Source: Spirosoma fluviale (GTDB lineage Bacteria; Bacteroidota; Bacteroidia; Cytophagales; Spirosomataceae). Taken from it: a DNA stretch of 7,986 nucleotides. Location of the stretch: positions 1 through 7,986 of the forward strand of contig CAMDSI010000091.1 in the NCBI GenBank assembly GCA_945906915.1, in the 5' to 3' direction. The notes under the pieces are model-generated. The model saw only the letters and a list, made by a program, of their open reading frames with translations. It was not told where the DNA came from and made no database searches. The position numbers were made by a program, and so were the translations under genes. This document shows, one piece after another, positions 1-7,890 of the stretch (position 1 is the first letter of the stretch; each line of letters starts with the position of its first letter).

Positions 1-3000
1 ATTTTCTCTGGTTTTAATGCGCGCCACCGGAATTCTTAATGGTTCTGCATCGTTTGTTTTTATTTGAATTTCGTCTTCCGTCTCTGAAATGACAGATCCT
101 GACACTTCTTGCCCATCTGTTAAAACAAAATTAGTACTACCATATCCAGGAGCGATACGCGCACTTGGCTCTATTAAAGCTTGTAAAAGTTGCTCTCTAG
201 TTAATCGTGACGCCACACCTTTTAAGTTTGGACCTACCGTAGCTCCTTCACCACCTACATTGTGACAACGAACGCATTGAATGGTGGAATTATAATTAAA
301 GTTATTTCTACCATCCGTGAGGGAGCCTCCGTACAAGGCTTCTTTAAACTCATCTGTTAAAGTTCCTTTTACTTTTAGTGCATCCAGTTTAGCGACTAAT
401 TTTTCTTCATTTGTTGCTTCCACAGCTTCCATTAAATCTAATTTCACTCCCACGGGAAGCTTATTGTCCACCATTCTTTGGATTAAATCAGCAAGAATAG
501 CGGAGGTGTTAGCAGCTTTCATTTTTGCCATACTTTGAAGTAGTAATTGCTGCTCGATAAGCGTTCCTTTCTCAAAAATAGGTTTAGTAATGGCGGGTAA
601 TTCGTTTGATGTCAATTCAATTTTATTTAAGTGACTCAAAGCCGCAGCACGTACAATTTTGCTTGTATCTGAGATACCTTTCTCTAGGACATAGGCTAAT
701 TTAGAGGTATTTAAATCTGCTAATGAATTAATTAAGGCCGCTTTTACTTTTGATTTGTTGTGTTTTGTTAATAATTCGATTTGAGAATCCGTAAACTCTT
801 TCAATTGTAAATCAGCAATTAATTTAGCCGTAGCAATTAACACGTCCGGATTTTCTGATGCTAAAAAAGCGGGTATTTTAGGTTGAATTCTGGCTACAAC
901 ATCGGCAGGGTTTCTATCCAATGCTCCTCTATGGCGACCATCCACGCGATCCATGACGGATGGATTTGCCCACGAACCTAAGGTGGCAATCGCTTCCGCT
1001 CTCACATCTTCTGAAATTCCTGTTCTTTCAGAATAGGCAATTAATAAATCAATTTCTTTTGCCGTTCCCACGCGTAAACAAGCATTAATTGCCCGACGAA
1101 TGATTACCTCATCCTTTAAGCGTGTATCTGCTAAAGTCGCGGCTAAGGCAGGTAATGCCGCAGGAATAGATTCGTCATCATTAATAGCTCTAGCTGCTTC
1201 AGCTACGATATATTCATCTGAATCAGCTAAGAAAACCTGAATTCCAGGATGAGCTAAACGTCGCAGCACAAGCACAGCTGCAATGCGCAAAGAACGATTG
1301 GGCGAATTTTTTAAAGCTAATAAGGGTTCTGCTTTACCTATTCTGCTCAAAGCTAAAACAGCCGCGTGACGGATATATAGATCTTTGTCCCCATTTTTTT
1401 CAATTTGATTCAATAAGCCAGGGATAGCTTTTTCAGACTGAACGCGTCCTACTGCCTGAGCCGCAAAGAAGGCCACTCGCGGATTAGCCGAAGCTAAAAG
1501 TGGAATCATTTGAGCTTCAGCGCCAGAAGCCTTTAGATCGCCTAAGGCCTTTAGCGATTGTGCCACGATTTCCTCATCCGAATCGATTAGCAATGCTTGA
1601 ATAGCTGATGCGGCCTTTATTTGGCCTAATCCCCAAATTCCATGAACCCGGGCTAGTTGATTATCTTTTTGCTGAGCCGCTTTTACGAAAATTTCTGTCG
1701 CTTTTCTCTCCGCTAATTCATATTGCGCTTTTAAACGAATGCGTTGATCAGCATAGAACAATAGCTCATATAATTGAGTCAAACTTTGCTTCGAATAATC
1801 CTGTTGTATGTATTTCTTCGTTTGCTCCCGTTCTGACTTTAAGTCATTTTCTTTATCCTCCACATCGATCTTCCAAATACGACCATAGTTCTTCGTATCC
1901 CAACCAAAAATCCAATCTGAGGCATATAAAGCGCCTTCAGGCCCAAAACGTATACCGGTTGGAAGAATCCCTTTGATGACATCCTCCTCTGAATTAAAAT
2001 CAAACGATGCACCTTTGGGTTTTAAATCAAATGACCAAATGTGGGAATTATTGGTATTCCCCACAAACTCGACCAAGAAGAATTTATTAGTCCAGCGCTT
2101 TCCTAATGCAGTTCCAGGATTCCAAAGCATCCCCGTAGGGCCATTATGGAAATTGCGAATAGGCGGAATAATATAGGCCGCCTGACCCTCCCAATGTGGA
2201 ATAGATAGCTTTTCATCCATCCAAACTTTGTAGGAATTATTGCGCGGATCTGTATACTTACCATATTGCCAGTTCGAGCGCCATCCAGCATCCGAACCCT
2301 CCACTACGTGCACTAATCGCTCACTTTCTCCGGGATGATCGCCATCATTATCGGAGCTGATAAGATTACCAAAATTATCAAACACGAATTCGTGCGTATT
2401 TCGCAAACCACTAGCATAGACCTCAAATTCCGAACCATCTGGATTAGATCTTACGATAACACCCGAGTTAGGGTGTTTATATTGTCTCCCGTCTTTCGCC
2501 GTGATATTAGCCCCAATATCCCCTATTTGCCAGTAAATTTTACCATCCGGTCCTTCCGTTACTCCTGACATTCCATGTCCACCAAAACCAATATGAACCG
2601 CATATCCTGTCGAGATGGATTGTGGATCTTTCCACTGACCATTAGCATGCTTTAAACGCATTAAATCTGGTCCAATAGCTACGAATGCATCTTTTTTACG
2701 AACTAATAAGCCCCCAGCCACGTCGGTAACTTCTTTATTAAATCCATTAAATACGCGTGTAGATTTATCGGCATATCCATCGCCATTCACATCTTCTACT
2801 TTATAGATTTCTTCCTTCTCCACCTTTAAATCTAACCAATCATGGGATCCATCCCCATTCATATCTGGCAACCAGGTATTTTTTGCACTATTTTCTGGCG
2901 CAAAGTTTCGTCGTAAAAAAGCTCTTCTATCTTCAACGGTTTGAAATCCGATAGATTCCGTCATCCAATCACGGTGTCCTCTAATATCAAATTCAGATGC

Positions 3001-3267
3001 CTTGTTCCGGTTCGTGCTATTGACAAAAATCGCACCATTATCATCCACAGCGATAGCTACTGGATCCTGCAGAAGAGAATCAGATGCCCATAAATCAATT
3101 TTTAGACCAGGAATGATCTTGATTGGCTGTTTGTCTTTTACAGCTTTTGCAGTCTCCAAAACCTTAGTTTGATCAACTAAAATAATTTTATAGGTATCAT
3201 CTTTGCTTTGCTTTGAGCAAGCTGCGATACTAAGAATGACACTAGAATAGAGAATTATTTTTTTCAT
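1..3267 (-). CDS. PVC-type heme-binding lipoprotein: dehydrogenase-like propeller, HEAT repeats and cytochrome c domain (3' end cut by window)
   Basis: The frame is open from the ATG at 3267 to base 1 (1089 codons, no stop), so the C-terminus lies outside the window. The start is followed by Lys-Lys, a hydrophobic stretch and a lipobox ending at Cys17, so this should be a lipoprotein. Domains in order: a beta-propeller at about residues 40-465 resembling PQQ-dependent sorbosone/glucose dehydrogenases, with GGHGMSG (His231) then GPDGKIYWQIGD, and GLRNTHEF (Arg289, Asn290); HEAT-like alpha-helical repeats at about 490-945; and a cytochrome-c-like domain with CVRCH at 998-1002, followed by GPNLKG and a segment typical of the 'Pirellula/Verrucomicrobium' heme-binding domain. 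The axial Met expected later in that domain is beyond the edge. Two DxNxDG loops at 135 and 159 fit the DGDGKADK-type stretch of this family. Family membership is confident. Likely role, by inference: periplasmic oxidation of a sugar or alcohol, with electrons passed to the attached heme. The substrate is unknown. It lies 8 bases after the receptor gene, so it is probably the second gene of an operon. Confidence 0.9.
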   Translation of the reverse strand, partial: MKKIILYSSVILSIAACSKQSKDDTYKIILVDQTKVLETAKAVKDKQPIKIIPGLKIDLWASDSLLQDPVAIAVDDNGAIFVNSTNRNKASEFDIRGHRDWMTESIGFQTVEDRRAFLRRNFAPENSAKNTWLPDMNGDGSHDWLDLKVEKEEIYKVEDVNGDGYADKSTRVFNGFNKEVTDVAGGLLVRKKDAFVAIGPDLMRLKHANGQWKDPQSISTGYAVHIGFGGHGMSGVTEGPDGKIYWQIGDIGANITAKDGRQYKHPNSGVIVRSNPDGSEFEVYASGLRNTHEFVFDNFGNLISSDNDGDHPGESERLVHVVEGSDAGWRSNWQYGKYTDPRNNSYKVWMDEKLSIPHWEGQAAYIIPPIRNFHNGPTGMLWNPGTALGKRWTNKFFLVEFVGNTNNSHIWSFDLKPKGASFDFNSEEDVIKGILPTGIRFGPEGALYASDWIFGWDTKNYGRIWKIDVEDKENDLKSEREQTKKYIQQDYSKQSLTQLYELLFYADQRIRLKAQYELAERKATEIFVKAAQQKDNQLARVHGIWGLGQIKAASAIQALLIDSDEEIVAQSLKALGDLKASGAEAQMIPLLASANPRVAFFAAQAVGRVQSEKAIPGLLNQIEKNGDKDLYIRHAAVLALSRIGKAEPLLALKNSPNRSLRIAAVLVLRRLAHPGIQVFLADSDEYIVAEAARAINDDESIPAALPALAATLADTRLKDEVIIRRAINACLRVGTAKEIDLLIAYSERTGISEDVRAEAIATLGSWANPSVMDRVDGRHRGALDRNPADVVARIQPKIPAFLASENPDVLIATAKLIADLQLKEFTDSQIELLTKHNKSKVKAALINSLADLNTSKLAYVLEKGISDTSKIVRAAALSHLNKIELTSNELPAITKPIFEKGTLIEQQLLLQSMAKMKAANTSAILADLIQRMVDNKLPVGVKLDLMEAVEATNEEKLVAKLDALKVKGTLTDEFKEALYGGSLTDGRNNFNYNSTIQCVRCHNVGGEGATVGPNLKGVASRLTREQLLQALIEPSARIAPGYGSTNFVLTDGQEVSGSVISETEDEIQIKTNDAEPLRIPVARIKTREN
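262..276 (-). other. Heme c attachment motif CVRCH
   Basis: Codons at 276-262 (minus strand) read Cys998-Val-Arg-Cys1001-His1002, the CxxCH signature for covalent heme c, with His1002 the expected proximal ligand. It is preceded by GRNNF, where this domain usually has a G-x-x-x-F turn, and followed by GGEGATVGPNLKGVASRLT, the usual run after the heme site in this family. The distal Met is not visible because the gene is cut. Confidence 0.9.
433..1800 (-). other. HEAT-repeat-like region of the heme-binding lipoprotein
   Basis: Residues of about 490-945 are a long run of paired amphipathic helices rich in Ala, Leu and Ile. Recurring patterns include 'D.(D/E)..IVA.(S/E)A.(K/R)A(L/I)', 'NPRVAFFAAQAVGR' and 'NRSLRIAAVLVLRRL', at intervals of about 30-40 residues. 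This is typical of HEAT repeats, which in this family link the propeller to the cytochrome domain and probably act as a scaffold or protein-binding surface. Boundaries are approximate, and the repeats are at protein level rather than DNA level. Confidence 0.7.
2758..2865 (-). other. Two EF-hand-like calcium loops in the dehydrogenase-like domain
   Basis: DMNGDGSHDWLD starts at residue 135 and DVNGDGYADKST at residue 159. Both have the DxNxDG core of calcium-binding loops and they are spaced 24 residues apart. The second corresponds to the DGDGKADK-like stretch common in the PVC-type dehydrogenase family. Calcium binding is inferred from the motif only. Confidence 0.55.
3217..3228 (-). other. 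Lipobox (Ile-Ala-Ala-Cys17) of the heme-binding lipoprotein
   Basis: Residues 14-17 read IAAC directly after a 16-residue leader with two lysines and a hydrophobic core, matching the signal peptidase II lipobox. Cys17 would be the lipidated first residue of the mature protein. The following residues (SKQSKDD) are polar and make a plausible tether. Whether the protein faces the periplasm or the cell surface cannot be decided from this. Confidence 0.8.
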
Positions 3268-3275
3268 ATGGTGTA

Positions 3276-5675
3276 TTAATTTTCTTCATCCATCATACTG
3301 CGACGTTGTTTAGCCGCTTGTTTGGTAGTTTTGAAACGGTAGTTAAAGGTCAAATTAACGGATCTTAAACGTCCTTGCGATTCACCACGGGTAAAGAATC
3401 CTGATCCATCTCGAGGTTCTAAAAACCGTGATTCGTAGCGATTAATTCTGGAGTTAAAGATATCTAAAATACTTAAAGTTAGCGTACCATTTCCTTTAAT
3501 TATGTCTTTTGAAGCAGATAAATCTACCCAAGCCATATATCCACGGCTACCCTGCGGAGTAAGTTGTGGGGCTTCATAATTAGCTCTTATTTGGAAATCA
3601 GTGAGTCCGATTTTAATGCGAGAGCTATGTCGAACAAACCAGGAATAGGTATCACTTTTAAAGGCTGCATTGATATTTGAAGCATCTGCAATGGCCCTAA
3701 AGGCATTAAAACTGAGGTCAGCCTTGTAGGATTTGGTAAAATTCCATGAACTTGCCATTTCGATACCCATTGATTGTTGATCGGATATATTTGCGGGTAA
3801 AGTCCTTGAAAATCCCAAGCTATCTACTGTTCGTATACGTTCAATTTTTCCTGATGTTTGGCGATAATAAATCGAAGAACTGATACTTCCTTTTTCGAAA
3901 TATTTTAAATGCCCTAGGTCAAAAGAATTAGTGAATTCTGGATTCAAATTTGGATTACCTGAGAAGAAATTTCGGTTATCTGATAGTGTGACAAAAGGAG
4001 ATAAATCATTATAGGTAGGACGTCTCACCCGCCTAGAATAGCTCAATTGAAAAGAATTGTTAGGTGTGATGGTATAGGTAAAATGTGCGCTTGGAAACAA
4101 ATTCGCATAGTTTCTAGGGTTTTTCTCCTTGGTCAGCTGCAGTTCAGTTTGTATATCTGTCGTCTCCGCTCTTAGCCCAAATTGATAAGAGAATTTCTGC
4201 ATTTTACTTCCAAAAATAAAATAGGCAGCCGAGATATTTTCCTTATAATTAAATATATTTCGAAGGTTAGGCAGGATGGTAAATTCCCCATTTGCTTGTT
4301 TTTCTGTTACGATGTAATCATTAATCATATCACGAAAACTTGTCCGTAGTCCCATTTCTATCTTCGCATCTTTACCTATCGGATTTACATAATCTGCTTG
4401 TAAGATCCATTGGCGCTCAAACTCGTCATTTAAGGCTTTTTGCACCTTATTTAGCTCATTTATAGCTGTTCCGTCAGGTTTTTTTCCATTTTGGGTATAT
4501 AATTGATCAGAACGTTCCCAATAGTCTAAATAGCGCAAATCAGCTGTAAATTCCTGCCCTTTTTTCGCAAAATTTTTCTTAAAAGTTAAGGCATACTCTC
4601 CATTAGGTTCTGCCTCCTTCTCGTCTTGTTGTCGATAGGTATCACTATAGAGATTAGATAAATTACCGCGGTAGTCTAGGTAGTAAAAGTCGGTGATACG
4701 TCGCACATCAGTACGTCGGTAGATATAGGAAGCCGTTAAAATGGTTTTATCATTGAAGAAATAATCAGCTCCACCGCGTACATTATTGACTAAACCGGTA
4801 ACATTATTGGAGGAACGTTGTTCTAAGAAATTAGTTTGTTTTCCAGTGTAGACCTCTTGGTAAATAGTGTTTCTACCTGGTGTCCGGCGATAGAATACCC
4901 CATAATTGACAAAGAAATTGAATTTGTTCTTTCGGTAATTGACGATGGCCGTACCCCCAAAATTCTCGGGATATCCGGTCGTTGTTTCGATCGCCCCATT
5001 AAATCCTTGGTTTTGGTTTTTCTTTAATACGATATTGATTATACCGGCCATTCCCTCTGCCTCATAGCGAGCGGATGGATTCGTAATGATTTCTACTTTA
5101 TCGATCAAATTTCCTTGCAAAGATTGTAAACCCGACGATCCATTTATGCCCGCTAAAGTAGACGGTTTTCCATCGATCAAAATACGGACGTTATCACTTC
5201 CACGCAGTTTAATCGCTCCTTCTGGGTCTACTTGTATCGAAGGTAGATTACCCAAAATCTCAGCAGCTGTCGCTCCTTTATTTGCTAAATCTGTTCCTAC
5301 ATTAAATATTCGCTTATCTAAGTTTAGTTCCATCGAGGCTTTTTGGCCCTTAACGACTACCTCATTTAAGGTCTGATTACTTTCTTTAACGGAAATTGTC
5401 CCTAAATTAACGGAGGACATAAATGACTGATTAGCCATTTTAAGAGGCTCATAACCAATGCTTTCGATCAACAAATCATAAACACCCGGAGCTATTTCTA
5501 CGCTAAATTTACCCTTATCATTCCCAATCGTTCCGGTCACAAGCGCCGCACCTTTAAACAGGCGAATGCTCGAAAAAGGAACGTTGACCTCCCCTTGAAT
5601 TTTAACTTTATTTTGGGCAATTAAGCTGAATGAACACAATAGAAGTAGTATCGGAAGGAGCCGAAAAATTTTCAT
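3276..5675 (-). CDS. TonB-dependent outer-membrane receptor, outer membrane beta-barrel family
   Basis: This is a complete 799-residue protein that takes up a ligand across the outer membrane using TonB energy. A Sec signal peptide (hydrophobic residues 5-20, likely cut after Ala20 in SLIAQN) is followed by a carboxypeptidase-regulatory-like domain at about 24-98 (KGKFSVEIAPGVYDLLIESIGYE). Next comes a plug at about 113-218 with the recognisable LRGSDNVRILIDGKP, IDKVEIITNPSARYEAEG and MAGIINIVLKK segments. The remainder is a transmembrane beta-barrel ending in the strand SVNLTFNYRF. An 18-residue tail rich in Lys/Arg, then Asp/Glu, follows the last strand. The start at 5675 is the only one that gives a full signal peptide, and there is no Shine-Dalgarno. 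This is not a SusC-type receptor with a SusD partner: the gene downstream is the heme-binding lipoprotein, 8 bases away. No ligand can be assigned. Siderophore, peptide or carbohydrate uptake are all possible for this family. Confidence 0.92.
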   Translation of the reverse strand: MKIFRLLPILLLLCSFSLIAQNKVKIQGEVNVPFSSIRLFKGAALVTGTIGNDKGKFSVEIAPGVYDLLIESIGYEPLKMANQSFMSSVNLGTISVKESNQTLNEVVVKGQKASMELNLDKRIFNVGTDLANKGATAAEILGNLPSIQVDPEGAIKLRGSDNVRILIDGKPSTLAGINGSSGLQSLQGNLIDKVEIITNPSARYEAEGMAGIINIVLKKNQNQGFNGAIETTTGYPENFGGTAIVNYRKNKFNFFVNYGVFYRRTPGRNTIYQEVYTGKQTNFLEQRSSNNVTGLVNNVRGGADYFFNDKTILTASYIYRRTDVRRITDFYYLDYRGNLSNLYSDTYRQQDEKEAEPNGEYALTFKKNFAKKGQEFTADLRYLDYWERSDQLYTQNGKKPDGTAINELNKVQKALNDEFERQWILQADYVNPIGKDAKIEMGLRTSFRDMINDYIVTEKQANGEFTILPNLRNIFNYKENISAAYFIFGSKMQKFSYQFGLRAETTDIQTELQLTKEKNPRNYANLFPSAHFTYTITPNNSFQLSYSRRVRRPTYNDLSPFVTLSDNRNFFSGNPNLNPEFTNSFDLGHLKYFEKGSISSSIYYRQTSGKIERIRTVDSLGFSRTLPANISDQQSMGIEMASSWNFTKSYKADLSFNAFRAIADASNINAAFKSDTYSWFVRHSSRIKIGLTDFQIRANYEAPQLTPQGSRGYMAWVDLSASKDIIKGNGTLTLSILDIFNSRINRYESRFLEPRDGSGFFTRGESQGRLRSVNLTFNYRFKTTKQAAKQRRSMMDEEN

Positions 5676-5778
5676 ATACTAGGTTTAGAATTATCTTGTA
5701 AGATAGAAAGACAATTTTATATAGTTTATACCCTCCTGACCCGATTTATTCTTATTTTTAGATTCTCAACACTAAACT
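5676..5778. promoter_or_regulatory. Divergent intergenic region, putative back-to-back promoters
   Basis: These 103 bases separate two genes that point away from each other, so promoters for both must lie here or extend into the coding regions. The centre is AT-rich. On the minus strand, TAAAATTG (5719-5712) matches the Bacteroidota -7 consensus TAnnTTTG at five of six fixed positions, about 37 bases before the receptor ATG, but no -33 TTG is seen at the right distance. On the plus strand, TTG at 5696-5698 stands 21 bases before TATAGTTT (5720-5727), a weak match. That a promoter region is here is likely; the exact boxes are tentative. Neither start has a Shine-Dalgarno. Confidence 0.45.
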
Positions 5779-7890
5779 ATGAAAAAATTATTCCCTCTGA
5801 TTTTACTTTTATTAACACACCTCACGCATGCGAAACCTTACGAGGCTCAAGCTAAGCGGGTGACTATTCACCGCGATCAATGGGGAATTCCTCATATATA
5901 TGGTAAAACGGATGCAGATGCAGTTTTTGGGCTTATGTATGCGCAGTGCGAGGATGATTTTGCGCGTGTGGAGTTGAATTACATCGAAAAACTAGGTCGA
6001 ATGTCAGAGGTGAAGGGAGAAAAAGAGCTCGCTTTTGATCTGTATATTAAACTATTAATAGATGAGACGGAGGCCAAAGAAGAATACAAGACGAGTCCTC
6101 TTTGGCTGAAAAAACTCCTACATGCCTATGCGGATGGGATTAATTATTACTTACTGAAACATCCCGAGGTTAAACCTCGCCTTATCACGCATTTTGAGCC
6201 ATGGTTTCCCCTTTTATGGACAGATGGATCCATCGGTGCTATTTCTACGGGGGACGTGACAGAACAAGAAACTGCACTTTTTTATGGTTTAACTAAGCAA
6301 GTGGCCAGTGTGAAGTACCAAAATCCTGATGAAAAATTAACTGGATCCAATGGTTTTGCTGTAGGTCCGTCCCTTTCCACTTCTGGTCATTCGCTTTTTT
6401 ACATAAATCCCCACGTGACTTTCTATTTTAGACCGGAAGTGCACGTGGTTAGTGAAGAGGGTTTATCAGTCTACGGTGCGGTAACCTGGGGCCAATTCTT
6501 TATCTATCAAGGTTTTAATCCCTATAATGGTTGGATGCATACCTCATCTGAGGTAGATGTGGCCGATGCCTATGTGGAAACCACTAGGGATAATCAAGGT
6601 ACGATGGAATACCTATTGGATGGGAAATGGATTCCATTTAAAACGAAATGGATTACGCTGGGCTCCAGAAAAATCAAAACTTATTTTAATCATCGGGGCC
6701 CTATTTTAGCTGTTAGAAATGGCCATTGGATTTCTGTTCGTTCCTATAATCGGGCAAGAAAGAGTTTAATCCAAAGTTGGTTACGTACAAAGACAACCGG
6801 TTTTGATTCTTTTAAGCAAGTAATGGAGATGCGGGCTAATACTTCGAACAATACTGTTTATGCGGATAACAAGGGAAATATAGCCTATTGGCATGGCAAT
6901 TATGTGCCTCGCAGAGAAGGGGCGCAGGATTGGGGTGTTCCCCAGGACGGATCATCCTCTAAAAACGATTGGCATGGACTCCATAAATTGGATGAAATAG
7001 TGCATAGCTATAATCCGGCTTCGGGTTGGATTCAGAACTGCAATTCTACTCCTTTTACCGTTTCAGGCGTATCAAGTCCTAAACGATCTGATTATCCGGT
7101 CTATATGGCACCAGATGGCGAGAATTTCCGTGATCGTAACGCGGTTCGCTTGTTCTCCCAAACGGGTAAATTAGATTTGGCTGGATTAATAGGACTTGGA
7201 TATGATCGCCGATTGATGGCCTTTGAGGTATTATTACCACCACTTGTAGAGGCAGCAGGAAAAGAAGCTGATTTGCAGGAAGTGGCTCAGATATTGAAAG
7301 ATTGGGATTTTAATGCATCCACGACGTCTATTGCCCAAACAATAGCGATACGCTGGGGACTGAAAATTATGCCTAAAATACCTAAGGCCATGCAATTTGG
7401 TGGTGAAACGGATGTGGTTCAGAATATCGAACAATACGCTGAATCTGGATCTAAAGTAGAAATGCTACAAGCATTGAGGGATGTGATGGCAGATCTAAAA
7501 AAGGATTTTGGCACCTGGCGAGTTTCGTGGGGTGAATTAAATCGTTTTCAACGCGTTTCGAATGGTGAGGTCTTGCAAATGGACGATGATAAACCGAGCA
7601 TTCCTGTTCCTTTTAGCTCTTCCGCCTGGGGACAGCTTCCCTCCTATACAAGTCGTTCGATTCAAGGGTCGAAAAAGTGGTATGGGGTGAATGGCAATAG
7701 CTTTATTGCAGCGGTGGAATTTGGACCTAAAATTAAAGCCTATTCGCTTTTAGCTGGAGGCCAAAGTGGTGATCCTACCTCCCCTCATTTTTTTGATCAA
7801 GGCCAAATGTACTCAGAGGGAAAATTCAAGGATATTTATTTTTACAAAAGTGATGTAATGAAGCATGTTGTCTCTTCTTATCATCCTTAA
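5779..7890 (+). CDS. Secreted penicillin acylase / acyl-homoserine-lactone acylase family amidase (Ntn-hydrolase)
   Basis: This complete 703-residue protein hydrolyses an amide bond between an acyl chain and an amine; the natural substrate is not known. A signal peptide (KK, a leucine-rich core, likely cut after Ala18 in THA-KP) sends it to the periplasm or outside. The alpha part carries the family's VTIHRDQWGIPHIYG (28-42) and GLMYAQCEDDFARVE (51-65). The precursor should cut itself before Ser190 in TGSNGF, freeing the N-terminal serine nucleophile of a beta chain of 514 residues. His212 is beta-chain position 23, where AHL acylases have histidine and penicillin G acylase has glutamine. Later family segments are GWMHTSSEVDVADAY (251-265, with aspartates like those of the calcium site), YADNKGNIAYWHGNYVPRR (361-379), NPASGWIQNCNSTP (412-425, the expected oxyanion Asn region) and GGQSGDPTSPHFFDQ (660-674). 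Length is near the usual family range and no key part is missing. The gene is divergent from the receptor and 32 bases before a probable sensor gene. Confidence 0.9.
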   Translation: MKKLFPLILLLLTHLTHAKPYEAQAKRVTIHRDQWGIPHIYGKTDADAVFGLMYAQCEDDFARVELNYIEKLGRMSEVKGEKELAFDLYIKLLIDETEAKEEYKTSPLWLKKLLHAYADGINYYLLKHPEVKPRLITHFEPWFPLLWTDGSIGAISTGDVTEQETALFYGLTKQVASVKYQNPDEKLTGSNGFAVGPSLSTSGHSLFYINPHVTFYFRPEVHVVSEEGLSVYGAVTWGQFFIYQGFNPYNGWMHTSSEVDVADAYVETTRDNQGTMEYLLDGKWIPFKTKWITLGSRKIKTYFNHRGPILAVRNGHWISVRSYNRARKSLIQSWLRTKTTGFDSFKQVMEMRANTSNNTVYADNKGNIAYWHGNYVPRREGAQDWGVPQDGSSSKNDWHGLHKLDEIVHSYNPASGWIQNCNSTPFTVSGVSSPKRSDYPVYMAPDGENFRDRNAVRLFSQTGKLDLAGLIGLGYDRRLMAFEVLLPPLVEAAGKEADLQEVAQILKDWDFNASTTSIAQTIAIRWGLKIMPKIPKAMQFGGETDVVQNIEQYAESGSKVEMLQALRDVMADLKKDFGTWRVSWGELNRFQRVSNGEVLQMDDDKPSIPVPFSSSAWGQLPSYTSRSIQGSKKWYGVNGNSFIAAVEFGPKIKAYSLLAGGQSGDPTSPHFFDQGQMYSEGKFKDIYFYKSDVMKHVVSSYHP
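6343..6351 (+). other. Predicted autoproteolytic site and nucleophile (Gly189-Ser190-Asn191)
   Basis: The codons encode Gly-Ser-Asn within TGSNGFAVGP. In penicillin acylase and AHL acylase precursors the chain is cut between Gly and Ser of a G-S-N motif, and that Ser becomes the N-terminal catalytic nucleophile. Distances to His at beta position 23 and to the later family motifs fit this choice. Confidence 0.85.

Noticed and set aside
317..2568. Several plus-strand open frames of 67-122 codons (for example 317-538, 1608-1976, 1973-2176, 2335-2568)
   Set aside because: They lie opposite the continuous minus-strand heme-lipoprotein frame, have no recognisable domains and show low-complexity composition typical of antisense reading. 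The long frame has clear domains throughout.
4836..5376. Plus-strand open frames opposite the receptor plug and early barrel
   Set aside because: They are antisense shadows of a complete, domain-supported receptor gene, with no start context or homology of their own.
5634..5675. Cys14 in the receptor leader as a possible lipoprotein site
   Set aside because: The residues before it are LLL rather than a small residue at -1, and a normal signal-peptidase-I site (SLIAQ) follows, as expected for a barrel protein.
5732..5737. AGGAGG on the minus strand, a perfect Shine-Dalgarno-like hexamer
   Set aside because: It lies about 56 bases before the receptor start, with no start codon at a usable distance, and none of the other genes here uses such a site. 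It is probably chance.
6346..6555. Val at acylase beta-chain position 70 as the exact equivalent of the oxyanion Val70 of PvdQ
   Set aside because: The number coincides, but motif alignment around GWMHT places a serine (beta 67) at the equivalent place. I do not claim the match.
7234..7434. Minus-strand 66-codon open frame within the acylase
   Set aside because: It lies entirely inside the acylase gene and has no recognisable domain or plausible upstream signals.
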